DNA from: Paenibacillaceae bacterium UBA6304
Lineage (GTDB): Bacteria > Bacillota > Bacilli > Paenibacillales > Paenibacillaceae
DNA: 14,578 bases
Assembly (NCBI GenBank): GCA_002439285.1
Contig: DJTQ01000419.1
Coordinates: forward strand, 1 to 14,578
Direction of reading: 5' to 3'
In this document: one piece after another, positions 1 through 7,004 of the stretch
How positions within the stretch are numbered: the first letter of the stretch is position 1
How the letters are laid out: each line of letters opens with the position of its first letter
Position numbers and translations under genes: made by a program
The notes under the pieces: model-generated
Database searches by the model: none
Told to the model about the DNA's origin: nothing
The model's input: the letters and a program-made list of their open reading frames with translations, nothing else

Positions 1-372
1 CATGGGCGTAAATACGATCCCGATCACCAAAATGCTCAATATAGACGGGGAATAAAAGATGGCGCGCAGCAAGTTTCGCGTCTTTAATCTCATATTTAGC
101 GCGACGGCCAACACGATTCCGATCAGGTTTTTCCCAATCACTGTCGCGATGGCGAAAATCAGCGTGTTCTTCAACGCCAAAGTGAGCGTTTTGTCGTGAA
201 AGATCTTAACGAAGTTATCCCACCCCACGAAATCTATGGTAAGGCGATCCAGGCGCCAATCCGTGAATGAATAGTAGAAGCCCGTGAATGCAGGAACTAC
301 GAAAAAGATGCAGTAGATCAACAAAGCAGGTAAAACGAGATAATACGAGTATAGGTTTTTTAATGTTCTCAT
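1..372 (-). CDS. Sugar ABC transporter permease, MalF/UgpA type (N-terminal part)
   Basis: This is the first 124 residues of an inner-membrane permease of the CUT1 sugar ABC family (MalF/UgpA type); the rest lies beyond the left edge. It starts at ATG (372 on the minus strand), MRTLKNLYSYYLVLPALL. Visible membrane segments are about residues 9-35, 67-92 and 105-124. The stretch RAIFYSPSILSILVIGIVF (103-121) is the usual third-helix region of these permeases, and the soluble stretch around FVGWDNFVKIF (48-58) is typical of the loop after helix 1. The ribosome site is weak (GGGGTGTGAG). It lies 72 bases downstream of the solute-binding protein gene on the same strand, so the two probably form one transport operon continuing left, where a second permease would be expected. 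Family assignment is firm; the sugar is unknown. Confidence 0.9.
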   Translation of the reverse strand, partial: MRTLKNLYSYYLVLPALLIYCIFFVVPAFTGFYYSFTDWRLDRLTIDFVGWDNFVKIFHDKTLTLALKNTLIFAIATVIGKNLIGIVLAVALNMRLKTRNLLRAIFYSPSILSILVIGIVFTPM

Positions 373-397
373 TTTCTCACACCCCACTATAGCCTGG

Positions 398-430
398 GAC
401 AGCATAAAGCCGCAGGGACTCTATGCTGCC
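398..430 (-). promoter_or_regulatory. RNA hairpin between binding protein and permease genes
   Basis: On the minus-strand transcript, GGCAGCATAGAG pairs with CTTTATGCTGTC around a 9-base loop, giving 12 continuous pairs including two G-U pairs. No run of U follows, so it is not a standard intrinsic terminator. It lies between the stop of the binding-protein gene and the start of the permease gene. Hairpins in this place commonly stabilise the upstream message so that more binding protein than permease is made; that role here is an inference. Confidence 0.6.
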
Positions 431-444
431 TGTGATTCTGCTGT

Positions 445-1770
445 TTAGAAACCGGCGATTTCTTTATCTTTCATCAGTTGACTGAATTTCTCGTCCCAAG
501 CCTTCAGTACTTCCTCAGGAGTCAAGCCGCCCGCGAACTGATCCTGCAGCAGTCTGTACAACTCACTGCGGTCTACCAGCATGTAAGCATCCGTCGTCAG
601 CACGGTTTTCTTCGGCGTAATGTAATTGTCTACAATCTCCTGTTTGTATTCCGGCAACGCTGGAGTTGTCACGTCGTTCAGATTGGATACATAACCTTTG
701 GAATCCACAATTTGCTGCGCGATTTCCTTGGAAGCCATAAATTCGAGGAATTCTTTGGCTTCCTTCAAATGTTTGGCCTTCTTTGGAACGAACAGCTGGC
801 CGCCGAGCGGGCTTGCCCCAAGGCTGGCGCCTTCCGAGGACGGAATCGGGAATACGCCGAGCTTCATGTCCGGATCCTGCTGCGCGACCCCTTCGATGAG
901 CCAATCGCCCATAAACATCATGGCGACTTCCTTGTTCAGAAATTTGCCTACCGCCATATCGTAGCTGTCGCTGAGGACGTCGGCATTGGTGTAGCCTTTT
1001 TTATACACATCATACTGCTGCTGCAAAAATGTCTTGAATTCCGGAATATCGGACCATTTTTTCTTATTGCTGTTCAGTTCGTCAAAATAAGAAGGCTCGC
1101 TCTTGGCTATGAAATCGGCAAAGGCGGCGGCCGGCCAAACATTTGCGGCCCAAGCGTCTTTATATGGCATGAATACCGGCGTAATACCGCCGGCCTTGAT
1201 CTTCTCGCACACCTCCAGAAATTCATCGTAGTTTTGCGGAATAGACAAGCCCAAATCTTCGAAGATTTGCTTGTTGTAGACGACACCCTGCATGCCTGTA
1301 TCCTGGCTGACATGGAAGCCGTAAACATGCCCGTATGCCGATAGCACGTCTTTATTCAGAATTCGACTGGCCCACGGCTCGTTATCAAGAATTTCAAAGT
1401 TACGTTCCAGGTTAAGGTCCGTGGTGGCGCTGGCCAAGTTGTACTGGATAATGTCCGGTGTCTCATCCACCGCAAGCTTGGTTTGCAGCACCGTCGTCGT
1501 CTGCTCTGCCGGAATCAACTGAAGATTGACGTGGATATTACTCTTCTTTTCAAACTCATCAAGGAGGTCCTGTTGAATGAATGCCGAGTCCTGCGAACTC
1601 TTGGAAATGGCCAATTCAAGGGTTACCTTCTTCCCGCCGGTGCTGCCGCTTCCTTCATTTCCTCCCTCTGCAGTCTTGCTGGAATCCGAGCCTCCTGATC
1701 CGCAAGCAGCGAGTGAAACCGATAACAGACCTGCAATCATCATCGTTGCCATTCTCTTAGTGATGTTCAA
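445..1770 (-). CDS. Extracellular sugar-binding lipoprotein of an ABC transporter
   Basis: A 441-residue family 1 solute-binding protein, the lipid-anchored receptor that catches a sugar outside the cell and delivers it to the permease encoded downstream. A signal peptide (about residues 1-22) ends in the lipobox SLAAC with the lipidated Cys at 23, followed by a Ser/Gly-rich linker of about 25 residues. The mature part has typical motifs: GVVYNKQIFEDLGLSIPQNYDEFLEVCEKIKAGGITP, FLNKEVAMM and PLGGQLFVPK. The start is TTG at 1770, placed by a G-rich site (GGGGGGGAT) a few bases upstream and by a complete signal peptide; the next ATG would cut off the charged N-terminus. It is the first gene of a leftward operon, divergent from a YesM/YesN-type pair. 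A cre-like box and TATAAT precede it. The ligand cannot be read from sequence. Confidence 0.93.
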   Translation of the reverse strand: MNITKRMATMMIAGLLSVSLAACGSGGSDSSKTAEGGNEGSGSTGGKKVTLELAISKSSQDSAFIQQDLLDEFEKKSNIHVNLQLIPAEQTTTVLQTKLAVDETPDIIQYNLASATTDLNLERNFEILDNEPWASRILNKDVLSAYGHVYGFHVSQDTGMQGVVYNKQIFEDLGLSIPQNYDEFLEVCEKIKAGGITPVFMPYKDAWAANVWPAAAFADFIAKSEPSYFDELNSNKKKWSDIPEFKTFLQQQYDVYKKGYTNADVLSDSYDMAVGKFLNKEVAMMFMGDWLIEGVAQQDPDMKLGVFPIPSSEGASLGASPLGGQLFVPKKAKHLKEAKEFLEFMASKEIAQQIVDSKGYVSNLNDVTTPALPEYKQEIVDNYITPKKTVLTTDAYMLVDRSELYRLLQDQFAGGLTPEEVLKAWDEKFSQLMKDKEIAGF

Positions 1771-1789
1771 GGCTAATCCCCCCCAGTTA

Positions 1790-1807
1790 TTTGAATGCGT
1801 TTACAAC
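1790..1807 (-). promoter_or_regulatory. Putative CcpA cre site
   Basis: Read on the minus strand, the core TGTAAACGCATTCA (1792-1805), flanked by T and A, fits the published cre consensus WTGNAARCGNWWWCAW at every position. It lies 22 bases upstream of the binding-protein start codon and covers the transcription start expected from the TATAAT box at 1811-1816. A site over +1 is the classic place for CcpA repression. Binding itself is not shown. Confidence 0.75.
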
Positions 1808-1810
1808 CTG

Positions 1811-1816
1811 ATTATA
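1811..1816 (-). promoter_or_regulatory. -10 box for the sugar-binding protein operon
   Basis: A perfect TATAAT lies on the minus strand, about 41 bases upstream of the TTG start codon. The hexamer 17 bases upstream of it (1834-1839 on the plus strand, TGTACC on the minus strand) is a poor -35 match. That combination is typical of activator-dependent promoters and fits control by the neighbouring AraC-type regulator. The start site is predicted near 1804. Confidence 0.55.
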
Positions 1817-1885
1817 AATTTCGTCATCCCCAAGGTACATGTCTGTAGCTGACTTTTCATGTGTAAAATCCTGAACTTGTAACCG

Positions 1886-1915
1886 TTGTCATCCATTCAG
1901 CCGAAATGGTACAGT
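1886..1915 (+). promoter_or_regulatory. Candidate sigma-A promoter for the histidine kinase gene
   Basis: TTGTCA (1886-1891, five of six -35 bases) is followed after 18 bases by TACAGT (1910-1915, four of six -10 bases). An extended -10 TG lies at 1907-1908, giving TGGTACAGT. It sits about 32 bases upstream of the ribosome site of the kinase gene and diverges from the binding-protein promoter. Confidence 0.5.
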
Positions 1916-1946
1916 TAGTTCATTCCAAAGAGATGTTTCCTTGACG

Positions 1947-1954
1947 AAAGGAGG
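1947..1954 (+). promoter_or_regulatory. Ribosome binding site that sets the kinase start
   Basis: AAAGGAGG followed 13 bases later by ATG at 1968. The spacing is rather long, but the site lies inside the longer frame that would begin with TTG at 1941, and no ribosome site precedes that TTG. ATG 1968 is therefore the better start. Confidence 0.6.
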
Positions 1955-1967
1955 AAAGACCACAGCC

Positions 1968-3728
1968 ATGATTAAAAGACCGGGTCGCGGAAATGTACAA
2001 CTCAGCCTTCAAACCAAAGTATTCTCCACCTTTGTCATCCTGCTCCTATTTGTTCTTGGTTGCTTTATTATTTACGTCAATCTCATTGTGGTCAAGCCTC
2101 TGAAAGATACCACGATTCAAGAAAAACTGGAAACAGCTGTTAAAATGAGCGATCAGGTCGATTTCTACATCAACAGCCAAAACCAGTTATCCCAACGCAT
2201 CTTGTCCAGTAAAGAGATCTTTGCCATCCTGGAAGAAGGTAAGTCAACCGTTAGTTATGAAAGTTTCCAGCAGCAACGGAAGTTGAAGGACATCATGTTC
2301 CAAGCCATTGGACCAAGCATGAACATCAAGGATATGGTGATTTACGATAAGCAGGGTACGTTGTTCGTATCTTATCTCGGCGACGCAAACAACCTTTCTT
2401 CGCTGCAATCCTTTATAGATGGACCTCCCCCTACCAAGCACTGGAACGGCAGCGGCATTCTTTTAATGCGCCAAGGAGATACTCTTTCCTTTATCCGTGC
2501 GATCAATAACCAGAACGGCAAGGTATTCGGCTATTTATGCATCCAATCGGACCAGGCTTACTTACAAAGTCTTACCGGGGGAGTCGCACAGGGAGAGGTT
2601 TACATACTTGATCGGGAGCAAGGGTTAATCTCGGGAACCGGAACATCTCCGGACCAGACCGACTTGAAGAAGCGGCTGACTGGCAGCGGCGTTTATGTCG
2701 ATAAATTTCAGAATTACGTAGCCTATTCCGAATCGGAGAGCACCGGCTGGACCACGTATCTGGTTACCCCCAAAAGGGCGGTGCTAGGTCCGGTCAACTC
2801 GGTGAAATATATTTCGATTTTGCTTATTTCATCTCTGATGGTGCTATCGTTCGTTTATATTTACTTTTCCGCGCGGAACCTACTGCTTCCGATCCGCAAG
2901 CTCCGCAGCCAGATTTGGCGGATCAATTACAGCAACTTGAACGTCAAGATGGACAGCAAAGCGCAAAACAACGAGTTGGTCTTGCTGAATGAAGCGTTCC
3001 AGGATTTAATGGACCGGCTACGCCAGTCCATCGACAGGGAGAAGCTCGCCCTGCATGAAGAGGTTAAGGCGCGGAATTCGGCGCTTCAGGCACAGATTGC
3101 TCCGCATTTTATCCATAATGTACTCTATTTGATCAGCATCGCGGCCCAAGAGGGAAAGAACAGCGTCGTGTCCGACATGTGCAAGCACCTCTCGGACAGC
3201 TTGCGTTACATCGTGTCTTCCCCTTATGCGCACGTTACTTTAGCCGAAGAACTGGAGCAAACACGGCATTATTTATCACTGGTCCAGCAAAATTATGAGG
3301 ACGATCTGGAATGGGAAATCGAAGCGGACGAACTGTCCCGGCAAATCCAGTTGCCAAGGCTGGTCATCCAACCTTTCGTAGAAAATTGCATTGAACATGC
3401 CTTTACCAATACGGATCCCCCTTGGCGCATCATGATCACGGTTAAGCAGTTCAATGGCTTATGGGCCGTCGAAATCAAGGATAACGGTGACGGATTCCCG
3501 CTGGATAAAATCCACGAAATCCTGGATAAATTGCGACAGTCGGATTCAAATCATGCCGAATCCCAGAACCTCCATTCCTCCATCGGCAACATGGGAATCG
3601 TCAACAGCGTACATCGCCTGAAACTTATGTACAAGAATCGTCTGTTATTTAACCTATTTAATCATCCCGGTGAAGAAAAGGGTGCCACGGTCCAAATTAT
3701 AGGCTCGCTCACCAAAGACTTCTACTAA
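1968..3728 (+). CDS. Membrane sensor histidine kinase, LytS/YesM family
   Basis: A 586-residue sensor kinase counted from ATG 1968. Order: cytoplasmic N-terminus, membrane helix about 21-42, an extracellular sensor region of about 235 residues, second helix about 279-301, HAMP linker to about 355, His_kinase domain, HATPase_c domain. The phospho-accepting His is in APHFIHN (His380). The ATP-binding part shows the N box VENCIEHAF, the G1 box DNGDGFP (505-511) and a G2-like GNMGIVNSVHRLKLMY. Relatives partner AraC-type regulators next to sugar ABC transporters, and the regulator follows after 17 bases, so the pair is one transcription unit. It presumably senses the sugar, directly or through the binding protein encoded divergently. 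One difference from the common family motif is HFIHNVL in place of HFLYNTL. The ligand is unknown. Confidence 0.92.
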   Translation: MIKRPGRGNVQLSLQTKVFSTFVILLLFVLGCFIIYVNLIVVKPLKDTTIQEKLETAVKMSDQVDFYINSQNQLSQRILSSKEIFAILEEGKSTVSYESFQQQRKLKDIMFQAIGPSMNIKDMVIYDKQGTLFVSYLGDANNLSSLQSFIDGPPPTKHWNGSGILLMRQGDTLSFIRAINNQNGKVFGYLCIQSDQAYLQSLTGGVAQGEVYILDREQGLISGTGTSPDQTDLKKRLTGSGVYVDKFQNYVAYSESESTGWTTYLVTPKRAVLGPVNSVKYISILLISSLMVLSFVYIYFSARNLLLPIRKLRSQIWRINYSNLNVKMDSKAQNNELVLLNEAFQDLMDRLRQSIDREKLALHEEVKARNSALQAQIAPHFIHNVLYLISIAAQEGKNSVVSDMCKHLSDSLRYIVSSPYAHVTLAEELEQTRHYLSLVQQNYEDDLEWEIEADELSRQIQLPRLVIQPFVENCIEHAFTNTDPPWRIMITVKQFNGLWAVEIKDNGDGFPLDKIHEILDKLRQSDSNHAESQNLHSSIGNMGIVNSVHRLKLMYKNRLLFNLFNHPGEEKGATVQIIGSLTKDFY

Positions 3729-3745
3729 GTGCAAGGAGGGAATTC

Positions 3746-5290
3746 ATGTATAACGTTTTGATCGCTGAAGACAGCAAGCCGATTTTGCGCAACATTCAAA
3801 CGCTGCTCGGTTCCCTGGGTTTGCCGATCACCGTGATCGCGACGGCTACGAACGGCGAAGATGCACTGGAAGCCATGCGCCTGCAGCCGGTTCATCTGCT
3901 AATAACCGATATTCGAATGCCGAAAATGGATGGGCTGACCTTGATCGAACAAGCCAAGCAGATCCATCCGCAGCTTATGGTAGTACTTATCAGCGGCTAT
4001 AGTGATTTCGAATATACGCGCAAGGCTTTGAATTTGCAGGTGTTCGATTATTTGCTTAAACCGGTGGAACGTCAGCAGCTTTTGGAAGTCATGAGCCGGG
4101 CTATCGAGCGATTAAACCGCCAATCCCTTACCGAGTCGGATCTGCTTAGGGAAATCATAGACCTGGATTCCTATGGAGAAATACAACTCGGCGGGCCGTT
4201 TCCGTATTACGCCAGGCTGATGTTCATCCTTAAGAAACAACCATTTACTGGTGAAAACGCCTACTGGAACCCGGAAAGAGTACAGTACCTGTTATCTGAG
4301 CTGTTTTCGCCGCATACTTGCCGGGTGTTCCCAACCTATATTCATAATCAGTATCTGGCACTCGTCAACGGTACGGTCACGGGAATGTATTCCACGGTCT
4401 ATGAATGCCTGGAATCGACCCGGCGCCACCTGTCCATGCAAGGCATTGAGGTCACCATCGGAGGGCAGTTCCAGTCTGTGGAACCCGATAAACTGCCCGA
4501 GTTATATTACCGGGTGACGGAAATGATCAACGAAAATCAGCGGATCCATCAAGGATCGGTCCTGGATTCGGGAGCCTCTCTTGTCCGAACGGGAACAGAG
4601 AACGAAATCATAGATTCCTTCCTGACAGTAAGCTTTGGGGAGATGATCCGCGGCCGCAGGAAAGAGCAATTCAAGCTCAAGTTAACGGAGCAATTGGCCA
4701 AATGGTCCGGCGGGAACGTCCGGCTTGTGGAACTTGAACGATTTATCCGCCTGTTGGTCGACACATTTGCCCATTTCTTCTCCGAACAGGATGCGGACAT
4801 CCGGCTAAATCTGGAAGAGTCCTCGGCGCAATTATTCGATTGCGAATGCTACGAGGATTTCGGCACATCTCTGCTGGAGTGGTGCGGGCAATGCTTTGAC
4901 ATGCTTCAAGCACACAACCGAAAAAGCGCCCCGGAATGGTTTCAGCAGATCGATGAATACGTGCGAGTGAATATGTACTCCCATCTGTCGATAGACGACA
5001 TGGCGCGTAAATTTCATATCAGTCCTTCGTATATCAGCCGGATCATCAAAAAAAGCACGCAAAGTACATTTGTTCAGTATTATACGAAACTGAAAATCAA
5101 TGAAGCCTGTAAACTTATGCAAGGCAGGCCTGAGATGAAATTCAAAGAAATCTCAGACGCCTTATCGTTCAGCGATCAACATTACTTCTCCAAAGTATTC
5201 AAGGAATATATGGGCTTCAGCCCCACCGAATATAGAGAACTGCTCCTTACCGGCGGCCAGGCCAAGGAGAAAAAAGGGATTCGCGGATAG
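3746..5290 (+). CDS. AraC-type response regulator, YesN family
   Basis: A 514-residue DNA-binding response regulator, partner of the kinase just upstream. The receiver domain (about 1-120) has the acidic pair E8-D9, the phospho-accepting Asp55 in LLITDIRMPKMDG, Ser83 in LISGYSDFEYTRKAL, and Lys105 in DYLLKP. A central region of about 270 residues has no motif I recognise; it is common in this family. The C-terminus (about 402-500) is an AraC double helix-turn-helix, with LSIDDMARKFHISPSYISRI as the first helix pair and the signature KFKEISDALSFSDQHYFSKVFKEYMGFSPTEYR. It starts at ATG 3746 after AAGGAGGG (3733-3740). Family members activate adjacent sugar transporter genes, so the divergent binding-protein promoter is its most likely target. 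A stem-loop overlaps its stop codon. Confidence 0.94.
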   Translation: MYNVLIAEDSKPILRNIQTLLGSLGLPITVIATATNGEDALEAMRLQPVHLLITDIRMPKMDGLTLIEQAKQIHPQLMVVLISGYSDFEYTRKALNLQVFDYLLKPVERQQLLEVMSRAIERLNRQSLTESDLLREIIDLDSYGEIQLGGPFPYYARLMFILKKQPFTGENAYWNPERVQYLLSELFSPHTCRVFPTYIHNQYLALVNGTVTGMYSTVYECLESTRRHLSMQGIEVTIGGQFQSVEPDKLPELYYRVTEMINENQRIHQGSVLDSGASLVRTGTENEIIDSFLTVSFGEMIRGRRKEQFKLKLTEQLAKWSGGNVRLVELERFIRLLVDTFAHFFSEQDADIRLNLEESSAQLFDCECYEDFGTSLLEWCGQCFDMLQAHNRKSAPEWFQQIDEYVRVNMYSHLSIDDMARKFHISPSYISRIIKKSTQSTFVQYYTKLKINEACKLMQGRPEMKFKEISDALSFSDQHYFSKVFKEYMGFSPTEYRELLLTGGQAKEKKGIRG

Positions 5291-5310
5291 CGGGTCCCTT
5301 TCCCTTTCTT
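5273..5310 (+). terminator. Stem-loop with pyrimidine tail at the end of the regulator gene
   Basis: AAAGGGATTCGC (5273-5284) pairs with GCGGGTCCCTTT (5290-5301) over 12 continuous pairs, two of them G-U, around the 5-base loop GGATA. The tail is CCCTTTCTTCCC, rich in pyrimidines but not a clean U run. The TAG stop codon of the regulator straddles the loop and stem. It is probably a weak or processing-type terminator for the kinase-regulator unit. Confidence 0.5.
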
Positions 5311-5434
5311 CCCTCATAACTGTGAGCTGCGGCTCGCTGGATGCAGTTTCCTTGTATAGGGCAAAGGGTAAAGAGATAAGTAATAACAGAGACAGTGATC
5401 CTGTTGCAGCATTTATAAGGAGGTTACATAAACT

Positions 5435-6070
5435 ATGAAACTCAAAGGAAAAGGTTGCTTAATCCCGCTGATCATCGTCATCGCGGTAGTCGTAATTCTC
5501 ATCGCCCTGTTCGCCGGCAACTACAATAAATTCGTCGCTGCAGACGAAAATGCGAACCAGGAATGGAGCAAGATCGACGTACAGCTCCAGCGTAGATATG
5601 ATTTGATTCCGAATCTGGTCAATACGGTAAAAGGATACGCTGCCCATGAAAAAGAAGTGATCAAAGCGGTGTCCGACGCCCGAGCCGCGCTCGGCGGAGC
5701 AAGAACACCGGATGAACTGGCGCAGGCGGACCAACAATTGTCCAGCGCGCTCAGCCGTCTCCTGGTCGTCGTTGAGAATTATCCGACGCTGAAGGCGGAC
5801 ACCCAGTTCACTCAGTTGATGGACGAGCTTGCCGGCACGGAGAACCGAATCGCTGTGGCCAGAAACGATTACAATACCGCTGTTGCGAGTTACAACAATA
5901 TGCGCAGACGCTTTCCTGGCAATCTGCTCGCAGGCGTGATGGGTTTTGATAAACGGGAGTATTTTGAAACTACGCCGGAATCGCGGACCAATCCGGAGGT
6001 GGATTTTAACACGAACAATACCTCGCTTCGCTTCCCGAATGAAGAAGCGTCGGCGGGAGCCGGAGCATGA
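5435..6070 (+). CDS. lemA: LemA family membrane protein
   Basis: A 211-residue LemA-family protein with one N-terminal membrane helix (about 9-28) and a long helical soluble domain. Family motifs are [20 protein letters not shown] (43-62), [11 protein letters not shown] (65-75), ENYPTLKA (114-121) and [13 protein letters not shown] (131-143). The conserved RF-PGNLLA segment is followed by a variable tail rich in Asn and Ala, slightly longer than in many relatives. Start ATG 5435 follows AAGGAGGT (5417-5424). It overlaps the next gene by four bases (ATGA), so the two are translationally coupled. LemA and TPM-domain proteins are often encoded together in bacteria; the biochemical role is not settled, and envelope maintenance is a guess from membrane location and partner. 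The 144 bases before the gene show only a poor candidate promoter. Confidence 0.92.
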   Translation: MKLKGKGCLIPLIIVIAVVVILIALFAGNYNKFVAADENANQEWSKIDVQLQRRYDLIPNLVNTVKGYAAHEKEVIKAVSDARAALGGARTPDELAQADQQLSSALSRLLVVVENYPTLKADTQFTQLMDELAGTENRIAVARNDYNTAVASYNNMRRRFPGNLLAGVMGFDKREYFETTPESRTNPEVDFNTNNTSLRFPNEEASAGAGA

Positions 6071-6900
6071 AACCGACGGGAGTCCGGTCTTATTCCGGCA
6101 CCTGGTCCGTTTGTTTAAAACACGTCACCTTGTTCCTGCTGATTTTCGCATTTCTATGGCTCCCGGCCTCCGTCTTTGCCGAACCGAATATCCCGGACCC
6201 GCAAGGTGATATCTATGTTCAGGATTTTGAAGGCCTGCTAACGGCCGAACAAGCCCGGGAGCTAAATGGCTTAGGGCGTACGCTGGAGGACCGGACCAAG
6301 GCTCAGATCGCCGTGCTGACCGTCACAACGCTGGACGGTTACACGGTGGAGGAATATGCTCTGCAGGCCCTCCGAAAATATGGGCTGGGTGACAAAAAGC
6401 TAAATAACGGCGTGCTCCTGCTACTGTCGATGGAGGATGGCGAACCGGGTAACCGTCCACTTCGGATCGAGGTCGGTTACGGACTTGAAGGGGCTCTACC
6501 CGACGGTAAGGTCGGACGGATTCTCGATCAGGTTACAATTCCCTACCTGGTGAATAACCAGCCGGGTGAAGCGATCGTTGAGACCTATAAAACGCTATAT
6601 AACGAGGTTGCCAAAGAATACGGGGTGGACAAACAGTTAACGCCCCAGGAAGTTGCGGTGCCCGAATCGCCTTCGGGGAATGCCGAAGGCGGCAACCTTT
6701 CGTTAGGCTGGATTATTCTCATCGTTGCCTTTTTGGCTGTGGATTTTATATTCTTCCGCGGGACCATGACGTTATTTCTCATTTCGATCCTGGGTCGGGG
6801 AGGCGGCCGCGGCGGTGGTGGCGGCTTCGGCGGCGGTGGCGGCTTTCGCGGGGGCGGCGGCGGTTCCTCGGGGGGCGGCGGTGCGAGCCGGAGATTCTGA
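6067..6900 (+). CDS. TPM-domain (YgcG-type) membrane protein with Gly-rich tail
   Basis: A 277-residue exported protein. The N-terminus carries a signal peptide (hydrophobic about 20-38) with probable cleavage after ASVFA. The TPM domain runs about 45-190, with [49 protein letters not shown] and [23 protein letters not shown] all matching the family. A membrane stretch (213-243) follows, then a tail of about 35 residues with 23 Gly broken only by Arg, Phe, Ser and Ala. Such Gly-rich tails are known at the end of TPM/YgcG proteins. ATG 6067 overlaps the LemA stop in ATGA and has GGGAG/GGAG upstream. TPM domains lie on the outer face of the membrane; functions reported elsewhere (photosystem repair in plants) do not transfer. 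Exact role unknown. Confidence 0.9.
   Translation: MKPTGVRSYSGTWSVCLKHVTLFLLIFAFLWLPASVFAEPNIPDPQGDIYVQDFEGLLTAEQARELNGLGRTLEDRTKAQIAVLTVTTLDGYTVEEYALQALRKYGLGDKKLNNGVLLLLSMEDGEPGNRPLRIEVGYGLEGALPDGKVGRILDQVTIPYLVNNQPGEAIVETYKTLYNEVAKEYGVDKQLTPQEVAVPESPSGNAEGGNLSLGWIILIVAFLAVDFIFFRGTMTLFLISILGRGGGRGGGGGFGGGGGFRGGGGGSSGGGGASRRF
6797..6880 (+). repeat. GGC/GGT/GGN-rich low-complexity coding repeat
   Basis: Runs of Gly codons (GGCGGC, GGTGGT, GGGGGC) encode the Gly-rich tail of the TPM-domain protein. The tract is far more GC-rich than its surroundings and could vary in length by replication slippage. On the other strand it gives a proline-rich frame that is not a gene. Confidence 0.7.
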
Positions 6901-6958
6901 GCCGTGCCAGGCAAGTTACGGGAAGATCCGGCGCTACCGCAACGCCTCCGCTCCACGG

Positions 6959-6979
6959 TATAATATCCCTAGGATATTA
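6959..6979 (+). promoter_or_regulatory. TATAAT box overlapping an 8-bp palindrome before the HAD gene
   Basis: TATAAT (6959-6964) overlaps an inverted repeat: TAATATCC (6961-6968), CTA, GGATATTA (6972-6979). No good -35 hexamer is seen 15-19 bases upstream. The palindrome also lies just before the ribosome site AAAGGAGAG of the HAD gene. It could be an operator over a -10 box; no known regulator motif is recognised. Confidence 0.4.
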
Positions 6980-7004
6980 CCCAAAGGAGAGAAACTTACT
7001 GAAC

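Noticed and set aside
478..1344. 288-residue open frame on the plus strand
   Set aside because: It lies wholly antisense to the sugar-binding protein gene, which has a signal peptide, lipobox and family motifs; the plus frame has none of these and no ribosome site.
1941..1967. TTG start for the histidine kinase, nine residues longer
   Set aside because: The ribosome site AAAGGAGG would lie inside the coding part, and no site precedes the TTG; ATG 1968 is preferred.
5352..5380. Possible promoter TTGTAT-17-GATAAG before lemA
   Set aside because: Only three of six and four of six consensus bases match; not enough to call a promoter.
6585..6956. Proline-rich 123-residue frame on the minus strand
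   Set aside because: It is the complement of the Gly-codon tract of the TPM gene, and no start signal is present.
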